From positions 1-7,866 of the forward strand of contig CASFHJ010000245.1 in assembly GCA_949294425.1 (NCBI GenBank): a stretch of DNA of 7,866 nt. The letters are read 5' to 3'. Origin of the DNA: an uncultured Campylobacter sp. Its GTDB lineage: Bacteria > Campylobacterota > Campylobacteria > Campylobacterales > Campylobacteraceae. Numbering within the stretch: position 1 is the stretch's first letter; every line of letters starts with the position of its first letter. The notes under the pieces are model-generated. The model did no database searches. It saw only the letters and a program-made list of their open reading frames with translations, and had not been told where the DNA came from. Made by a program: the position numbers and the translations under genes. Of the stretch, positions 1 through 6,811 are shown piece by piece.

Positions 1-8
1 AACTCTTT

Positions 9-36
9 AAAAAAATCCTAAATTCAAAAAAGGATT
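9..36 (-). terminator. Weak intrinsic terminator of the coaE-dapF-glucosaminidase operon
   Basis: Read on the minus strand, AATCCT (36-31) and AGGATT (19-14) form a 6-bp stem with an 11-base loop, followed directly by five T residues (13-9). The upstream arm overlaps the stop codon of the glucosaminidase gene at 37-35. The stem is short and AT-rich, so termination may be inefficient. Its position at the very end of a three-gene operon and the T-run support the call. Confidence 0.45.
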
Positions 37-742
37 AATCAAGAAGTTCTAGTTTATTTTTATTTATAACTGCACTTAAAATTTTTACGTATTTTCCCTT
101 GATTTCTGAGTAGTTTTGAAGAGTTTTCACAGCTTCTAAGCCGCCTAATTTTTTTCCTTCTTTCATAAATTTAGCCCTTAAAGTTCTAAAATCCTCATAA
201 GCGTGATTTCTGTTTAAATTTAAAAGATAAGAATCAACGCTTTCTTGTAAGCTATCAAAAATTCTTATCTTGTGAGTCTTTCCTTTGGCTCTTTGTTTTG
301 GGATTAAGCCCCTTTCTCCCCAGGTCCACTCCCCAAAAAGATTATTAGCTTCCTTAGTAAAACGACTAGTGCCACTTGCACTTTCTACCATAGCCTGAGC
401 TATAGCCATTGACTTTGGCACTAAGCCTATACGCTTTTTGTATTCATTATAATCAAGTAAATTTTTAACTCTATATTTTTCTTTTAAGCTTATAAGCTTA
501 TTTAACTCATCTTTTTTAAGCTCTCTAAAGGCTGTTTTTAGATTTTTTTCAAAGAATTTATCTACAAAGGCTCTTTCAAGCTGAATTTTTTCAAAAGACC
601 TATCTAAAAGCTCATCTATGGTTTTTACAAAAATTTTTCTTTTTTGCTCTATGTCTGATTTGTAAAAATTCTCATCAAAACCTTGATTTATAGCAAGAGC
701 AAAAAGAGGTATAAAACTAAGAAAAGTTATAATTTGCTTCAA
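35..742 (-). CDS. Bax-like exported glucosaminidase (peptidoglycan hydrolase family)
   Basis: Probable periplasmic peptidoglycan hydrolase with a Bax-type glucosaminidase domain. Starting at TTG 742 it has 235 residues. A signal-peptide-like N-terminus (MKQ, hydrophobic IITFLSFIPLFALA) is followed by a charged helical stretch (about residues 25-105), then the domain at about 107-215. The signature is QAMVESASGTSRF, with Glu120 the likely catalytic acid, then NNLFGEWTWGERGLIPKQR. The NNLFG-x-WTW block is typical of the Bax (COG2992) branch. No ATG precedes the domain. A second in-frame TTG at 787 would place 15 extra charged residues before the hydrophobic segment and lacks a close ribosome-binding site, whereas 742 has AAAGG at 759-755, though 12 bases away. 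It is the last gene of the operon and overlaps the dapF end by 26 bases. I recall a periplasmic-protein gene beside dapF in C. jejuni (Cj1532). Enzymatic activity is inferred from the family. Confidence 0.8.
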   Translation of the reverse strand: MKQIITFLSFIPLFALAINQGFDENFYKSDIEQKRKIFVKTIDELLDRSFEKIQLERAFVDKFFEKNLKTAFRELKKDELNKLISLKEKYRVKNLLDYNEYKKRIGLVPKSMAIAQAMVESASGTSRFTKEANNLFGEWTWGERGLIPKQRAKGKTHKIRIFDSLQESVDSYLLNLNRNHAYEDFRTLRAKFMKEGKKLGGLEAVKTLQNYSEIKGKYVKILSAVINKNKLELLD

Positions 743-1469
743 AGCAGTATCTAACCTTTCCCTTAAAATAAATATCTTCTTTATCAAGTCTTAAAGATAA
801 TTTTTCCTCGCTTTTTGGTATAAGTGTTACTTCAGGATCTACTAAATTCTTAAGTCTAGCCATATAAAAACAAGCCGCCATACCAGTACCACAAGCTAGA
901 GTTTCGTTTTCAACTCCTCTTTCAAAGGTTCTTAACTTTATGGTTTTTTTATCAAGGACCTTTGCAAAATTTACATTTGCATCAAATTTAATCCTAGCTC
1001 TTTTGCAAAGCTCTAAATCAAAGCTATCTAGGTCCTCACAAAAGGTTATTATATGAGGCACTCCTGTATCTATTTTCTGCCAAATTTTATTTTCAAAGCT
1101 AAAATTTTCTTCTATATTTTTTGCCTTGCTAAGTAAAATTTCAACCTCATCATCAGCAAAGACTCTTGCTTTTATTTCTCCAGCAGAGCTTAAAAAACTA
1201 AGCTCTTTTTCTTTGCCTAGAATTTTCACCGCAAACAAAGCCGCCGCTCTCGCACCATTTCCACACATATTAGCCTTTGAACCATCGCAGTTGTAAAAAT
1301 CCCACTCAAAATCATAGTCTTTGTTATCAAGTATTACTATCATTCCATCAGCACCTATTCCTTTGTATCTATTACAAAGTTCTAGTGCTAAGATGCTTCT
1401 ATCTTTTTTTTCCTTGGCATAAAAAATCACAAAGTCATTGCCTGAGGCACAAAATTTATAAAGCTTCAT
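717..1469 (-). CDS. dapF: Diaminopimelate epimerase
   Basis: Interconverts LL- and meso-diaminopimelate in the cytoplasm, the penultimate step of lysine synthesis and the source of the peptidoglycan cross-linking residue. It is a PLP-independent two-cysteine racemase. Both catalytic cysteines are present: Cys69 in NCDGSKANMCGNGAR and Cys193 in ERGVENETLACGTG. The N-terminal FCASGNDFV and GADG (39-42) blocks also match the family. At 250 residues it is slightly shorter than the roughly 275 usual in other proteobacteria. The start ATG at 1469 has AAGGA at 1482-1478, eight bases upstream inside coaE, and the two genes overlap by 14 bases, so translational coupling is likely. No promoter of its own is visible; expression probably comes from the coaE promoter. 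The next gene, a wall hydrolase, overlaps its 3' end, giving a cell-wall theme. Confidence 0.96.
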   Translation of the reverse strand: MKLYKFCASGNDFVIFYAKEKKDRSILALELCNRYKGIGADGMIVILDNKDYDFEWDFYNCDGSKANMCGNGARAAALFAVKILGKEKELSFLSSAGEIKARVFADDEVEILLSKAKNIEENFSFENKIWQKIDTGVPHIITFCEDLDSFDLELCKRARIKFDANVNFAKVLDKKTIKLRTFERGVENETLACGTGMAACFYMARLKNLVDPEVTLIPKSEEKLSLRLDKEDIYFKGKVRYCFEANYNFS

Positions 1470-2055
1470 TTTCTAAATCCTTAAAAAAATTCTCACATCT
1501 TTTTTTAAAGTCCTCAAAAGAGCCTGAATTATCTATAACAAAATCAGCCAAGTTCTTTTTTTGCTCTATATCCATTTGTAAAGATATTTTATTTAGGGCT
1601 TCTTTTTTGCTTATTTTATCTCTTTTCATTAAACGGCTTAAAAGCACTTCATTAGGAGCATATATAAGTAAGCAAAAGCCTAAATTTTCATAGTTTTTCT
1701 TTTCAAAAAAAAGCGGAAGTTCTATAAATATATTTTTTTGTGAATTTTCTTTTATGAAGTTTAAAATTTCATTTTTTATCTTTGGGTGCAAAAAAATTTC
1801 TAGCTTTTCAAGCTCTTTTTTATCCTTAAATACTATCTTTGCTAAGGCTTTTCTATCTATTTTTACATCTTTTATGAGTTCATTTTTTTCTATTTTTTCC
1901 TTAAATAACTCATAAATTTCATCTTTTTTTTCATTTAAAAGTTTATGTGTTATTTCATCTGCACTGCTTGTATTATAGCCTTTTTCCCTAGCTATTTTCA
2001 TAAAAGATGACTTGCCACAAGCTATGGAGGCGGTTACGAAAAATACTTTTTGCAT
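1456..2055 (-). CDS. coaE: Dephospho-CoA kinase with a glycine-poor P-loop
   Basis: Phosphorylates the 3'-hydroxyl of dephospho-CoA with ATP, the final step of coenzyme A synthesis, in the cytoplasm. At 199 residues it has the normal family length. Family landmarks run in order: P-loop TASIACGKSS (8-17), SADEITHKLL (31-40, the conserved Asp of the CoA-binding region), LHPKI (89-93), IELPLFFEKK (111-120, matching the usual PLLFE block), the lid RLMKRD (141-146), and Q160 then ADFVIDNSGS (170-179). The P-loop is unusual: the common TGGIGSGKS reads TASIACGKS, so three glycines are replaced by Ala, Ser and Ala while the essential GKS is kept. I recall a similar loop in C. jejuni, so it is more likely lineage-specific than a defect. 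It is the first gene of the operon, and its ribosome-binding site is poor (TTAAAG). Confidence 0.93.
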   Translation of the reverse strand: MQKVFFVTASIACGKSSFMKIAREKGYNTSSADEITHKLLNEKKDEIYELFKEKIEKNELIKDVKIDRKALAKIVFKDKKELEKLEIFLHPKIKNEILNFIKENSQKNIFIELPLFFEKKNYENLGFCLLIYAPNEVLLSRLMKRDKISKKEALNKISLQMDIEQKKNLADFVIDNSGSFEDFKKRCENFFKDLENEAL

Positions 2056-2078
2056 TTACTAAGCTTTAAAATTGTTTT

Positions 2079-2087
2079 TGTTACAAT
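2079..2087 (+). promoter_or_regulatory. Extended -10 promoter of purM
   Basis: TGTTACAAT is an extended -10 (TG, one base, TACAAT at 2082-2087) directly behind a five-base T-run (2075-2079, sharing its last T with TG). This fits the Campylobacter sigma-70 pattern, in which a T-rich region and TGnTATAAT stand in for a -35 box. Transcription would start near 2094, giving a leader of about 19 bases with AAGGA (2102-2106) six bases before the purM ATG. Confidence 0.65.
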
Positions 2088-2091
2088 AACA
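2083..2091 (-). promoter_or_regulatory. Candidate extended -10 for the coaE operon
   Basis: On the minus strand TGTTATTGT (2091-2083) gives an extended -10: TG, one base, then TATTGT at 2088-2083. Transcription would begin near 2076, leaving a leader of about 20 bases before the coaE ATG at 2055. It is a weaker match than the plus-strand element it overlaps and lacks the T-run seen upstream of that one. It is supported mainly by being the only sensible -10 in the 57-bp gap. Confidence 0.4.
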
Positions 2092-2112
2092 TTTTTATTT
2101 TAAGGAAAGTAA

Positions 2113-3099
2113 ATGATAAGCTATGAAGATGCAGGTGTGAGCATAGATAATGGAAATTCTTTTGTTGAAAGGATAAAACCCTTTGTAAAAGATACCTTTG
2201 ATGAAAATGTCTTAGGAGGACTTGGCTCTTTTTCTGGTGCTTACGCCTTGCCAAGCGGTTATAAAAACCCTGTTTTATTAGCTGCTACTGATGGAGTTGG
2301 CACAAAGTTAAAACTAGCCATAGATAGCAAAAGATATGATAGCATAGGACAGGATTTAGTGGCTATGTGTGTAAATGATCTTTTATGTAATTTTGCTAAG
2401 CCTATGTTTTTTCTTGATTATTACGCTTCTTCTAAGCTAGATGTAGAGGCAGCTAGTGCTGTGCTTAAAGGCATAGCTAAGGCTTGTTCCATGGCTAAAT
2501 GTTCTTTAATAGGCGGAGAAACTGCTGAAATGCCCGGACTTTACGCTAAAAATGACTTTGATTTAGCAGGTTTTGCTGTGGGCATAGCTGAATCTAGTGA
2601 GATAGATAGAAGGTCCTTTGTAAAAAGTGGAGATCTGCTTTTAGCTCTTGCTAGTTCCGGACTTCATTCAAATGGCTATTCCTTAGCTAGAAAGGTTCTT
2701 TTTGAAGAGCTTAAGATGAGCTTTGATGATAAGATTGATGGTAAAAAACTCATAGATATTTTACTTGAACCAACTAGAATTTATGTAGAGGATTTCTTAA
2801 AACTAAAACCCTTTATAAACGCCCTAGCACATATAACAGGTGGTGGACTTCTTGAAAATTTACCTAGAATCTTTCCAAAGGGCATAGGAGCTGTTATAAG
2901 AAAACATCATCTAAAAACCCAAGAAATTTTTTATACCATAGGACAGATGGTAGATGAAAAGGAGATGTATAGAAGTTTTAATATGGGTGTTGGCATGGTG
3001 CTTGTAGTTAGCCCTGAAAACGTCTCAAAGGTGCTTGAAAACTCAGATGCCTTTGTAATAGGCGAAGTTGTTTTAAATGAGGGTGTAATTTTAGACTAA
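2113..3099 (+). CDS. purM: Phosphoribosylformylglycinamidine cyclo-ligase (AIR synthetase)
   Basis: Converts formylglycinamidine ribonucleotide plus ATP to aminoimidazole ribonucleotide, the fifth step of de novo purine synthesis, in the cytoplasm. The 328 residues cover the whole family, slightly short of the roughly 345 common elsewhere. Conserved blocks in order: YEDAGVSID (4-12), the nucleotide-binding ATDGVGTKLKLA (58-69), DLVAMCVNDLLCNFAKP (81-97) with FFLDYYA (99-105), LIGGETAEMPG (132-142), GDLLLALASSGLHSNGYS (173-190), LLEPTRIY (217-224), HITGGGLLENLPR (240-252) and FNMGVGMVLVV (289-299). The start is fixed by the AAGGA ribosome-binding site at 2102-2106. It is transcribed divergently from coaE, an arrangement I recall also in C. 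jejuni. A strong hairpin terminator lies about 90 bases downstream, so it is probably monocistronic. Confidence 0.96.
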   Translation: MISYEDAGVSIDNGNSFVERIKPFVKDTFDENVLGGLGSFSGAYALPSGYKNPVLLAATDGVGTKLKLAIDSKRYDSIGQDLVAMCVNDLLCNFAKPMFFLDYYASSKLDVEAASAVLKGIAKACSMAKCSLIGGETAEMPGLYAKNDFDLAGFAVGIAESSEIDRRSFVKSGDLLLALASSGLHSNGYSLARKVLFEELKMSFDDKIDGKKLIDILLEPTRIYVEDFLKLKPFINALAHITGGGLLENLPRIFPKGIGAVIRKHHLKTQEIFYTIGQMVDEKEMYRSFNMGVGMVLVVSPENVSKVLENSDAFVIGEVVLNEGVILD

Positions 3100-3119
3100 G
3101 ACTTTAGATGATAAATCTT

Positions 3120-3125
3120 TATAGT
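3120..3125 (+). promoter_or_regulatory. Possible -10 element upstream of nifJ
   Basis: TATAGT is the best -10-like hexamer between the purM stop and the terminator hairpin. It has no TG extension and no T-run or clear -35. It matters because only 22 bases separate the terminator T-run from the nifJ ATG, too few for a promoter plus leader, so a dedicated nifJ promoter should lie upstream of the hairpin. Assignment is speculative. Confidence 0.2.
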
Positions 3126-3169
3126 TTTAACAAAAAATTAAGCAAAAAAAAGATAGCATAAACTAAACC

Positions 3170-3194
3170 CCTAATACTAGGCTGTAAGTGCCTA
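3170..3194 (+). promoter_or_regulatory. Candidate attenuator arms ahead of the terminator
   Basis: CCTA (3170-3173) can pair with TAGG (3178-3181) around a 4-base loop. TAGGC (3178-3182) can instead pair perfectly with GCCTA (3190-3194) around a 7-base loop, and that pairing would break the terminator hairpin, whose 5' arm is the same CCTA at 3191-3194. This is the 1:2, 3:4 versus 2:3 layout of an attenuator. The stems are only 4-5 bp, so chance is a real alternative. Confidence 0.3.
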
Positions 3195-3210
3195 AATTTA
3201 GGACTTTTTT
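3186..3210 (+). terminator. Intrinsic terminator between purM and nifJ
   Basis: AAGT (3186-3189), a bulged G, then CCTA (3191-3194) pair with TAGG (3199-3202) and ACTT (3203-3206) around the loop AATT, and four further T residues follow (3207-3210). The core CCTAAATTTAGG is a perfect palindrome. It sits about 90 bases after purM and 22 bases before the nifJ ATG. It would stop purM readthrough, or act in the nifJ leader if nifJ transcripts begin upstream of it. Confidence 0.65.
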
Positions 3211-3220
3211 AAAAAAAATT

Positions 3221-3225
3221 AAAGG
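3221..3225 (+). promoter_or_regulatory. Ribosome-binding site fixing the nifJ start
   Basis: AAAGG lies seven bases before the ATG at 3233. An in-frame GTG at 3188 would add 15 residues, but it lies inside the terminator hairpin and has no ribosome-binding site, so 3233 is preferred. Confidence 0.75.
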
Positions 3226-3232
3226 TTTATCT

Positions 3233-6200
3233 ATGTCTAAGATTATGAAAACTATGGACGGAAATGAAGCTGCAGCTTATGCTTCTTACGCCTTTACAGA
3301 AGTTGCTGGAATTTATCCTATAACTCCTTCCTCTCCTATGGCAGATCATACTGATGCTTGGGCTGCTGAGGGCAAGAAAAATCTTTTTGGAAACACAGTT
3401 AGAGTGGTTGAAATGCAAAGCGAGGCTGGGGCTGCTGGAACCGTGCATGGCTCCTTGCAAGCTGGTGCTTTAACCACTACCTATACTGCCTCACAAGGAC
3501 TCTTACTAAAAATTCCAAACATGTATAAGATAGCAGGACAATTACTTCCTTGTGTTATACACGTGGCTGCTCGTTCCATAGCCTCACAAGCACTTTCTAT
3601 CTTTGGAGATCATCAAGATGTTTATGCGGCAAGACAAACAGGCTTTGCCTTACTTTGTTCACATAGTGTGCAAGAGGTAATGGATCTAGCAGGTTTAGCA
3701 CACCTAGCAGCTATTAAGGGTAGAGTACCATTTTTGCATTTTTTTGATGGTTTTAGGACAAGTCATGAAATTCAAAAAATAGAGCTTATGGACTATGCTC
3801 ATTTTGATAGACTTTTAGATAAGGAGGCTGTGCGTGAATTTAAGCAAAATTGTTTAAATCCTGAAAATCCAAAGACAAGAGGCACAGCACAAAATGATGA
3901 TATATATTTTCAAACAAGAGAGCTTGTTAATAAATACTACGATGCCTTGCCTGACATAGTAAATGAGTATATGCAAGAAATTTCAAAGATAACAGGTAGA
4001 GAATATAAGCCTTTTACATACTATGGGGCTAAGGACGCAACAAGGATTATAGTTGCCATGGGTTCTGTTACACAAACCATAGAGCAAGTTATAGACTTTT
4101 TAAGTGCAAAGGGAGAAAAGGTGGGGCTTATAAAAGTGCATCTTTACAGACCATTTAGCCTTAAATATTTCTTTGATGTTATGCCTAGCAGCGTTGAGAA
4201 AATAGCCGTTTTAGATAGGACAAAAGAGCCCGGAAGCATAGGTGAGCCTTTATACTTAGATGTTAGAGCTGCCTTTTATGAAAGTGATAAACAACCTCTT
4301 GTAGTAGGCGGTAGATACGGACTTTCCTCAAAAGATGTAGATCCTTCGCAAATTTTAGCAGTCTTTAAAAATTTAGAAAATGATAAACCTAAAAATAACT
4401 TCACCATAGGCATAGTAGATGATGTAACTCATACTTCCCTAGATAGTGCAGAAAAAATTTCACTTAGCGATGAAAGCACTACAGAATGCTTGTTTTATGG
4501 CTTGGGAGCTGATGGAACAGTGGGTGCAAATAAAAATTCCATAAAAATTATAGGTGATAATACAGACTTTTACGCACAGGCTTATTTTGCCTATGATTCT
4601 AAGAAATCAGGCGGTTACACAAGATCTCACTTAAGATTTTCCAAAAAGCCTATAAGATCAACTTATCTTGTTTCAACCCCTCATTTTGTAGCCTGTTCTG
4701 TGGCTGCTTATCTTGAAACTTACGATGTTTTAGCTGGTATTAGAGAAAATGGAACCTTTCTTTTAAATAGCATTTGGAATGCTAAAGAAACTATAAATCA
4801 CATACCAAATAAGGTTAAAAAAATCCTAGCGCAAAAAAAGATAAATTTCTACATAATAAATGCTACCAAATTAGCTAGAGACATAGGCTTAGGCAACCGC
4901 ACAAATACCATTATGCAATCAGCCTTTTTTAAACTCACAGGCATAATAGACTTTGAAAAAGCAAAAGAATATATGAAAAAATCAGCCTACAAAGCATATA
5001 ATAAAAAAGGTGATGCTATAGTTGAGATGAATTATAAGGCTATAGACTCTGGAGCTGATGGGCTTGTAAAGGTTGAGGTAGATCCTAGTTGGGCTTCTTT
5101 AGAAGATGAGCAAAAAGAAAATTTAGCCACTTATAAGGGGACTGAATTTGTTGAAAACATAGTAAAACCTATGAATGCAGCAAAGGGCGACGAGCTTAAG
5201 GTATCTGACTTTTTGGGTTATGAGGACGGAAGTTTTGAGCATGGAACTACTGAATTTGAAAAAAGAGGCGTTGGGGTTATGGTTCCTCGCTGGATAGAGT
5301 CAAATTGTATACAATGTAATCAATGTGCCTCAGTCTGTCCTCATGCTGTTATAAGACCATTTTTGATAAATGATGAGGAATTTAGCAAGGCTCCAAAAGG
5401 AGTGAAGGATCATAATCTTGAAGCAAAGGGGACAAAGGGTGAAAAGCTTAAATTTAAGATCCAAGTTTCTCCTCTTGATTGCACTGGTTGTGAGCTTTGT
5501 GTGCAAGAATGCCCTACAAAAGAAAAATCCCTAGTCATGGTCCCTCTTGATGAGGAAATTGACTTTGGCGAACAAGAAAATGCTGACTATCTTTTTAAAG
5601 AGATAAGCTACAAGGATAATATCTTATCAAAAGAGGTCTTAAAAGGAGCGCAATTTTCCCAGCCTTTATTTGAATTTCACGGAGCCTGTCCGGGTTGTGG
5701 CGAAACTCCTTATATAACCCTTGCTACAAGGCTTTTTGGTGAAAGAATGATGATAGCAAACGCTACAGGCTGTAGCTCTATATACGGAGGCTCTGCTCCT
5801 TCTACTCCTTATAGAAAAAGTGTTGAAAGCGGACATGGACCTGCTTGGGCTAATTCTTTATTTGAAGATAATGCTGAATTTGGGCTTGGTATGCAAATAG
5901 CTACTGAAAACATAAGAGCTGGTATAGAAAAAATAATGCTTGAAAACATGCACTCTGTGCCAAATGCTCTTTCAGCTATGTTTAAGGACTGGATAGCAAA
6001 TAAAGATAATGCAAGCGCTTCTATGGATATTAGAAAGCAGCTTGTGCCTTTGCTTGAAGCAAATGCAAAGGATAATAGGGTCTTACAAGATATATTAGAA
6101 TTAAAACACTTCTTAAGCAAAAAATCTCAATGGATCTTTGGAGGTGATGGCTGGGCTTATGATATAGGCTATGGTGGGCTTGATCATGTTTTAGCTAGTG

Positions 6201-6811
6201 GAGAAAATGTCAATATAATGGTCCTTGATACAGAGGTTTACTCAAATACAGGCGGACAAAGCTCAAAGTCTTCAAGGACAGGTTCAGTAGCTCAGTTTGC
6301 AGCCTCTGGCAAGCCCGTGCAAAAAAAGGATCTAGGGCAAATAGCTATGACTTATGGTTATATTTTCGTAGCTCAGGTAAATTCAAATGCAAACTACAAT
6401 CACTTGCTTAAGGCTATGATAGCAGCTGAAGCTTATGATGGTCCTTCTTTGCTTATATGCTACTCTCCTTGTATAGCTCATGGTATAAAGGGAGGGCTTG
6501 GCTACTCTGGCTCTCAGGGTGAGTTGGCTACAAAATGTGGTTACTGGCCTTTATACACCTTTGATCCTAGGTTGCAAGATGAGGGTAAAAATCCACTTGT
6601 TTTGGTTGGAAAAGAACCTGACTGGAATCTTTATGAAAGCTTTTTGCTAAATGAGGTTAGGTATTCCTCCTTAAAAAAGAGCAATCCAGAACATGCAGCA
6701 GAATTATTTGAAAAAAATAAAGCAGATGCACAAAGAAGATACAGGCAGCTTAAAAGACTTGCTATGTCTGATTTTAGTGATGAAAAAGGTCAAAGACATC
6801 AAAAAGATTAG
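3233..6811 (+). CDS. nifJ: Pyruvate:flavodoxin/ferredoxin oxidoreductase, single-chain
   Basis: Oxidatively decarboxylates pyruvate with CoA to acetyl-CoA and CO2, passing electrons to flavodoxin or ferredoxin; it replaces pyruvate dehydrogenase in epsilonproteobacteria. The 1192 residues span the full single-chain enzyme. The N-terminal pyruvate domain has YPITPSSPMAD with Thr31, Glu64 (MQSEAGA) and Arg114 (AARSIAS), the same numbers as the Desulfovibrio africanus active-site residues. A transketolase-C-like part follows near 270-310, and the gamma-type domain spans about 415-600. The two-cluster ferredoxin domain has Cys692/695/698/702 and Cys750/753/756/760. Ligands for the proximal 4Fe-4S cluster are Cys819, Cys822, Cys847 and Cys1080. 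The thiamine diphosphate motif runs from GDG (971-973) to Asn1005 in SNTGG. Nothing appears missing, so it should be active. It has no terminator behind it and overlaps the next gene by 32 bases. The enzyme class is oxygen-sensitive. Confidence 0.97.
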   Translation: MSKIMKTMDGNEAAAYASYAFTEVAGIYPITPSSPMADHTDAWAAEGKKNLFGNTVRVVEMQSEAGAAGTVHGSLQAGALTTTYTASQGLLLKIPNMYKIAGQLLPCVIHVAARSIASQALSIFGDHQDVYAARQTGFALLCSHSVQEVMDLAGLAHLAAIKGRVPFLHFFDGFRTSHEIQKIELMDYAHFDRLLDKEAVREFKQNCLNPENPKTRGTAQNDDIYFQTRELVNKYYDALPDIVNEYMQEISKITGREYKPFTYYGAKDATRIIVAMGSVTQTIEQVIDFLSAKGEKVGLIKVHLYRPFSLKYFFDVMPSSVEKIAVLDRTKEPGSIGEPLYLDVRAAFYESDKQPLVVGGRYGLSSKDVDPSQILAVFKNLENDKPKNNFTIGIVDDVTHTSLDSAEKISLSDESTTECLFYGLGADGTVGANKNSIKIIGDNTDFYAQAYFAYDSKKSGGYTRSHLRFSKKPIRSTYLVSTPHFVACSVAAYLETYDVLAGIRENGTFLLNSIWNAKETINHIPNKVKKILAQKKINFYIINATKLARDIGLGNRTNTIMQSAFFKLTGIIDFEKAKEYMKKSAYKAYNKKGDAIVEMNYKAIDSGADGLVKVEVDPSWASLEDEQKENLATYKGTEFVENIVKPMNAAKGDELKVSDFLGYEDGSFEHGTTEFEKRGVGVMVPRWIESNCIQCNQCASVCPHAVIRPFLINDEEFSKAPKGVKDHNLEAKGTKGEKLKFKIQVSPLDCTGCELCVQECPTKEKSLVMVPLDEEIDFGEQENADYLFKEISYKDNILSKEVLKGAQFSQPLFEFHGACPGCGETPYITLATRLFGERMMIANATGCSSIYGGSAPSTPYRKSVESGHGPAWANSLFEDNAEFGLGMQIATENIRAGIEKIMLENMHSVPNALSAMFKDWIANKDNASASMDIRKQLVPLLEANAKDNRVLQDILELKHFLSKKSQWIFGGDGWAYDIGYGGLDHVLASGENVNIMVLDTEVYSNTGGQSSKSSRTGSVAQFAASGKPVQKKDLGQIAMTYGYIFVAQVNSNANYNHLLKAMIAAEAYDGPSLLICYSPCIAHGIKGGLGYSGSQGELATKCGYWPLYTFDPRLQDEGKNPLVLVGKEPDWNLYESFLLNEVRYSSLKKSNPEHAAELFEKNKADAQRRYRQLKRLAMSDFSDEKGQRHQKD

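Noticed and set aside
1277..1693. Open frame of 138 codons on the plus strand
   Set aside because: It lies antisense across dapF and coaE, both certain by motif. Its translation is Ser/Phe/Leu/Lys-rich shadow sequence with no recognisable domain.
3188..3232. 15-residue N-terminal extension of nifJ from GTG 3188
   Set aside because: It lies inside the terminator hairpin, has no ribosome-binding site and is Lys-rich. ATG 3233 has AAAGG at good spacing and gives active-site numbering equal to the D. africanus enzyme.
3227..3460. Open frame of 77 codons on the minus strand
   Set aside because: Antisense to the nifJ pyruvate-binding domain, with no domain features and a His/Ser-rich composition typical of a shadow frame.
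5809..6120. Open frame of 103 codons on the minus strand
   Set aside because: Antisense to the nifJ thiamine-domain region; no motifs.
6693..6779. Upstream ATG extension of the ctsX-like gene
   Set aside because: It would lengthen the overlap with nifJ to 119 bases and bury the signal peptide behind 29 unrelated residues.
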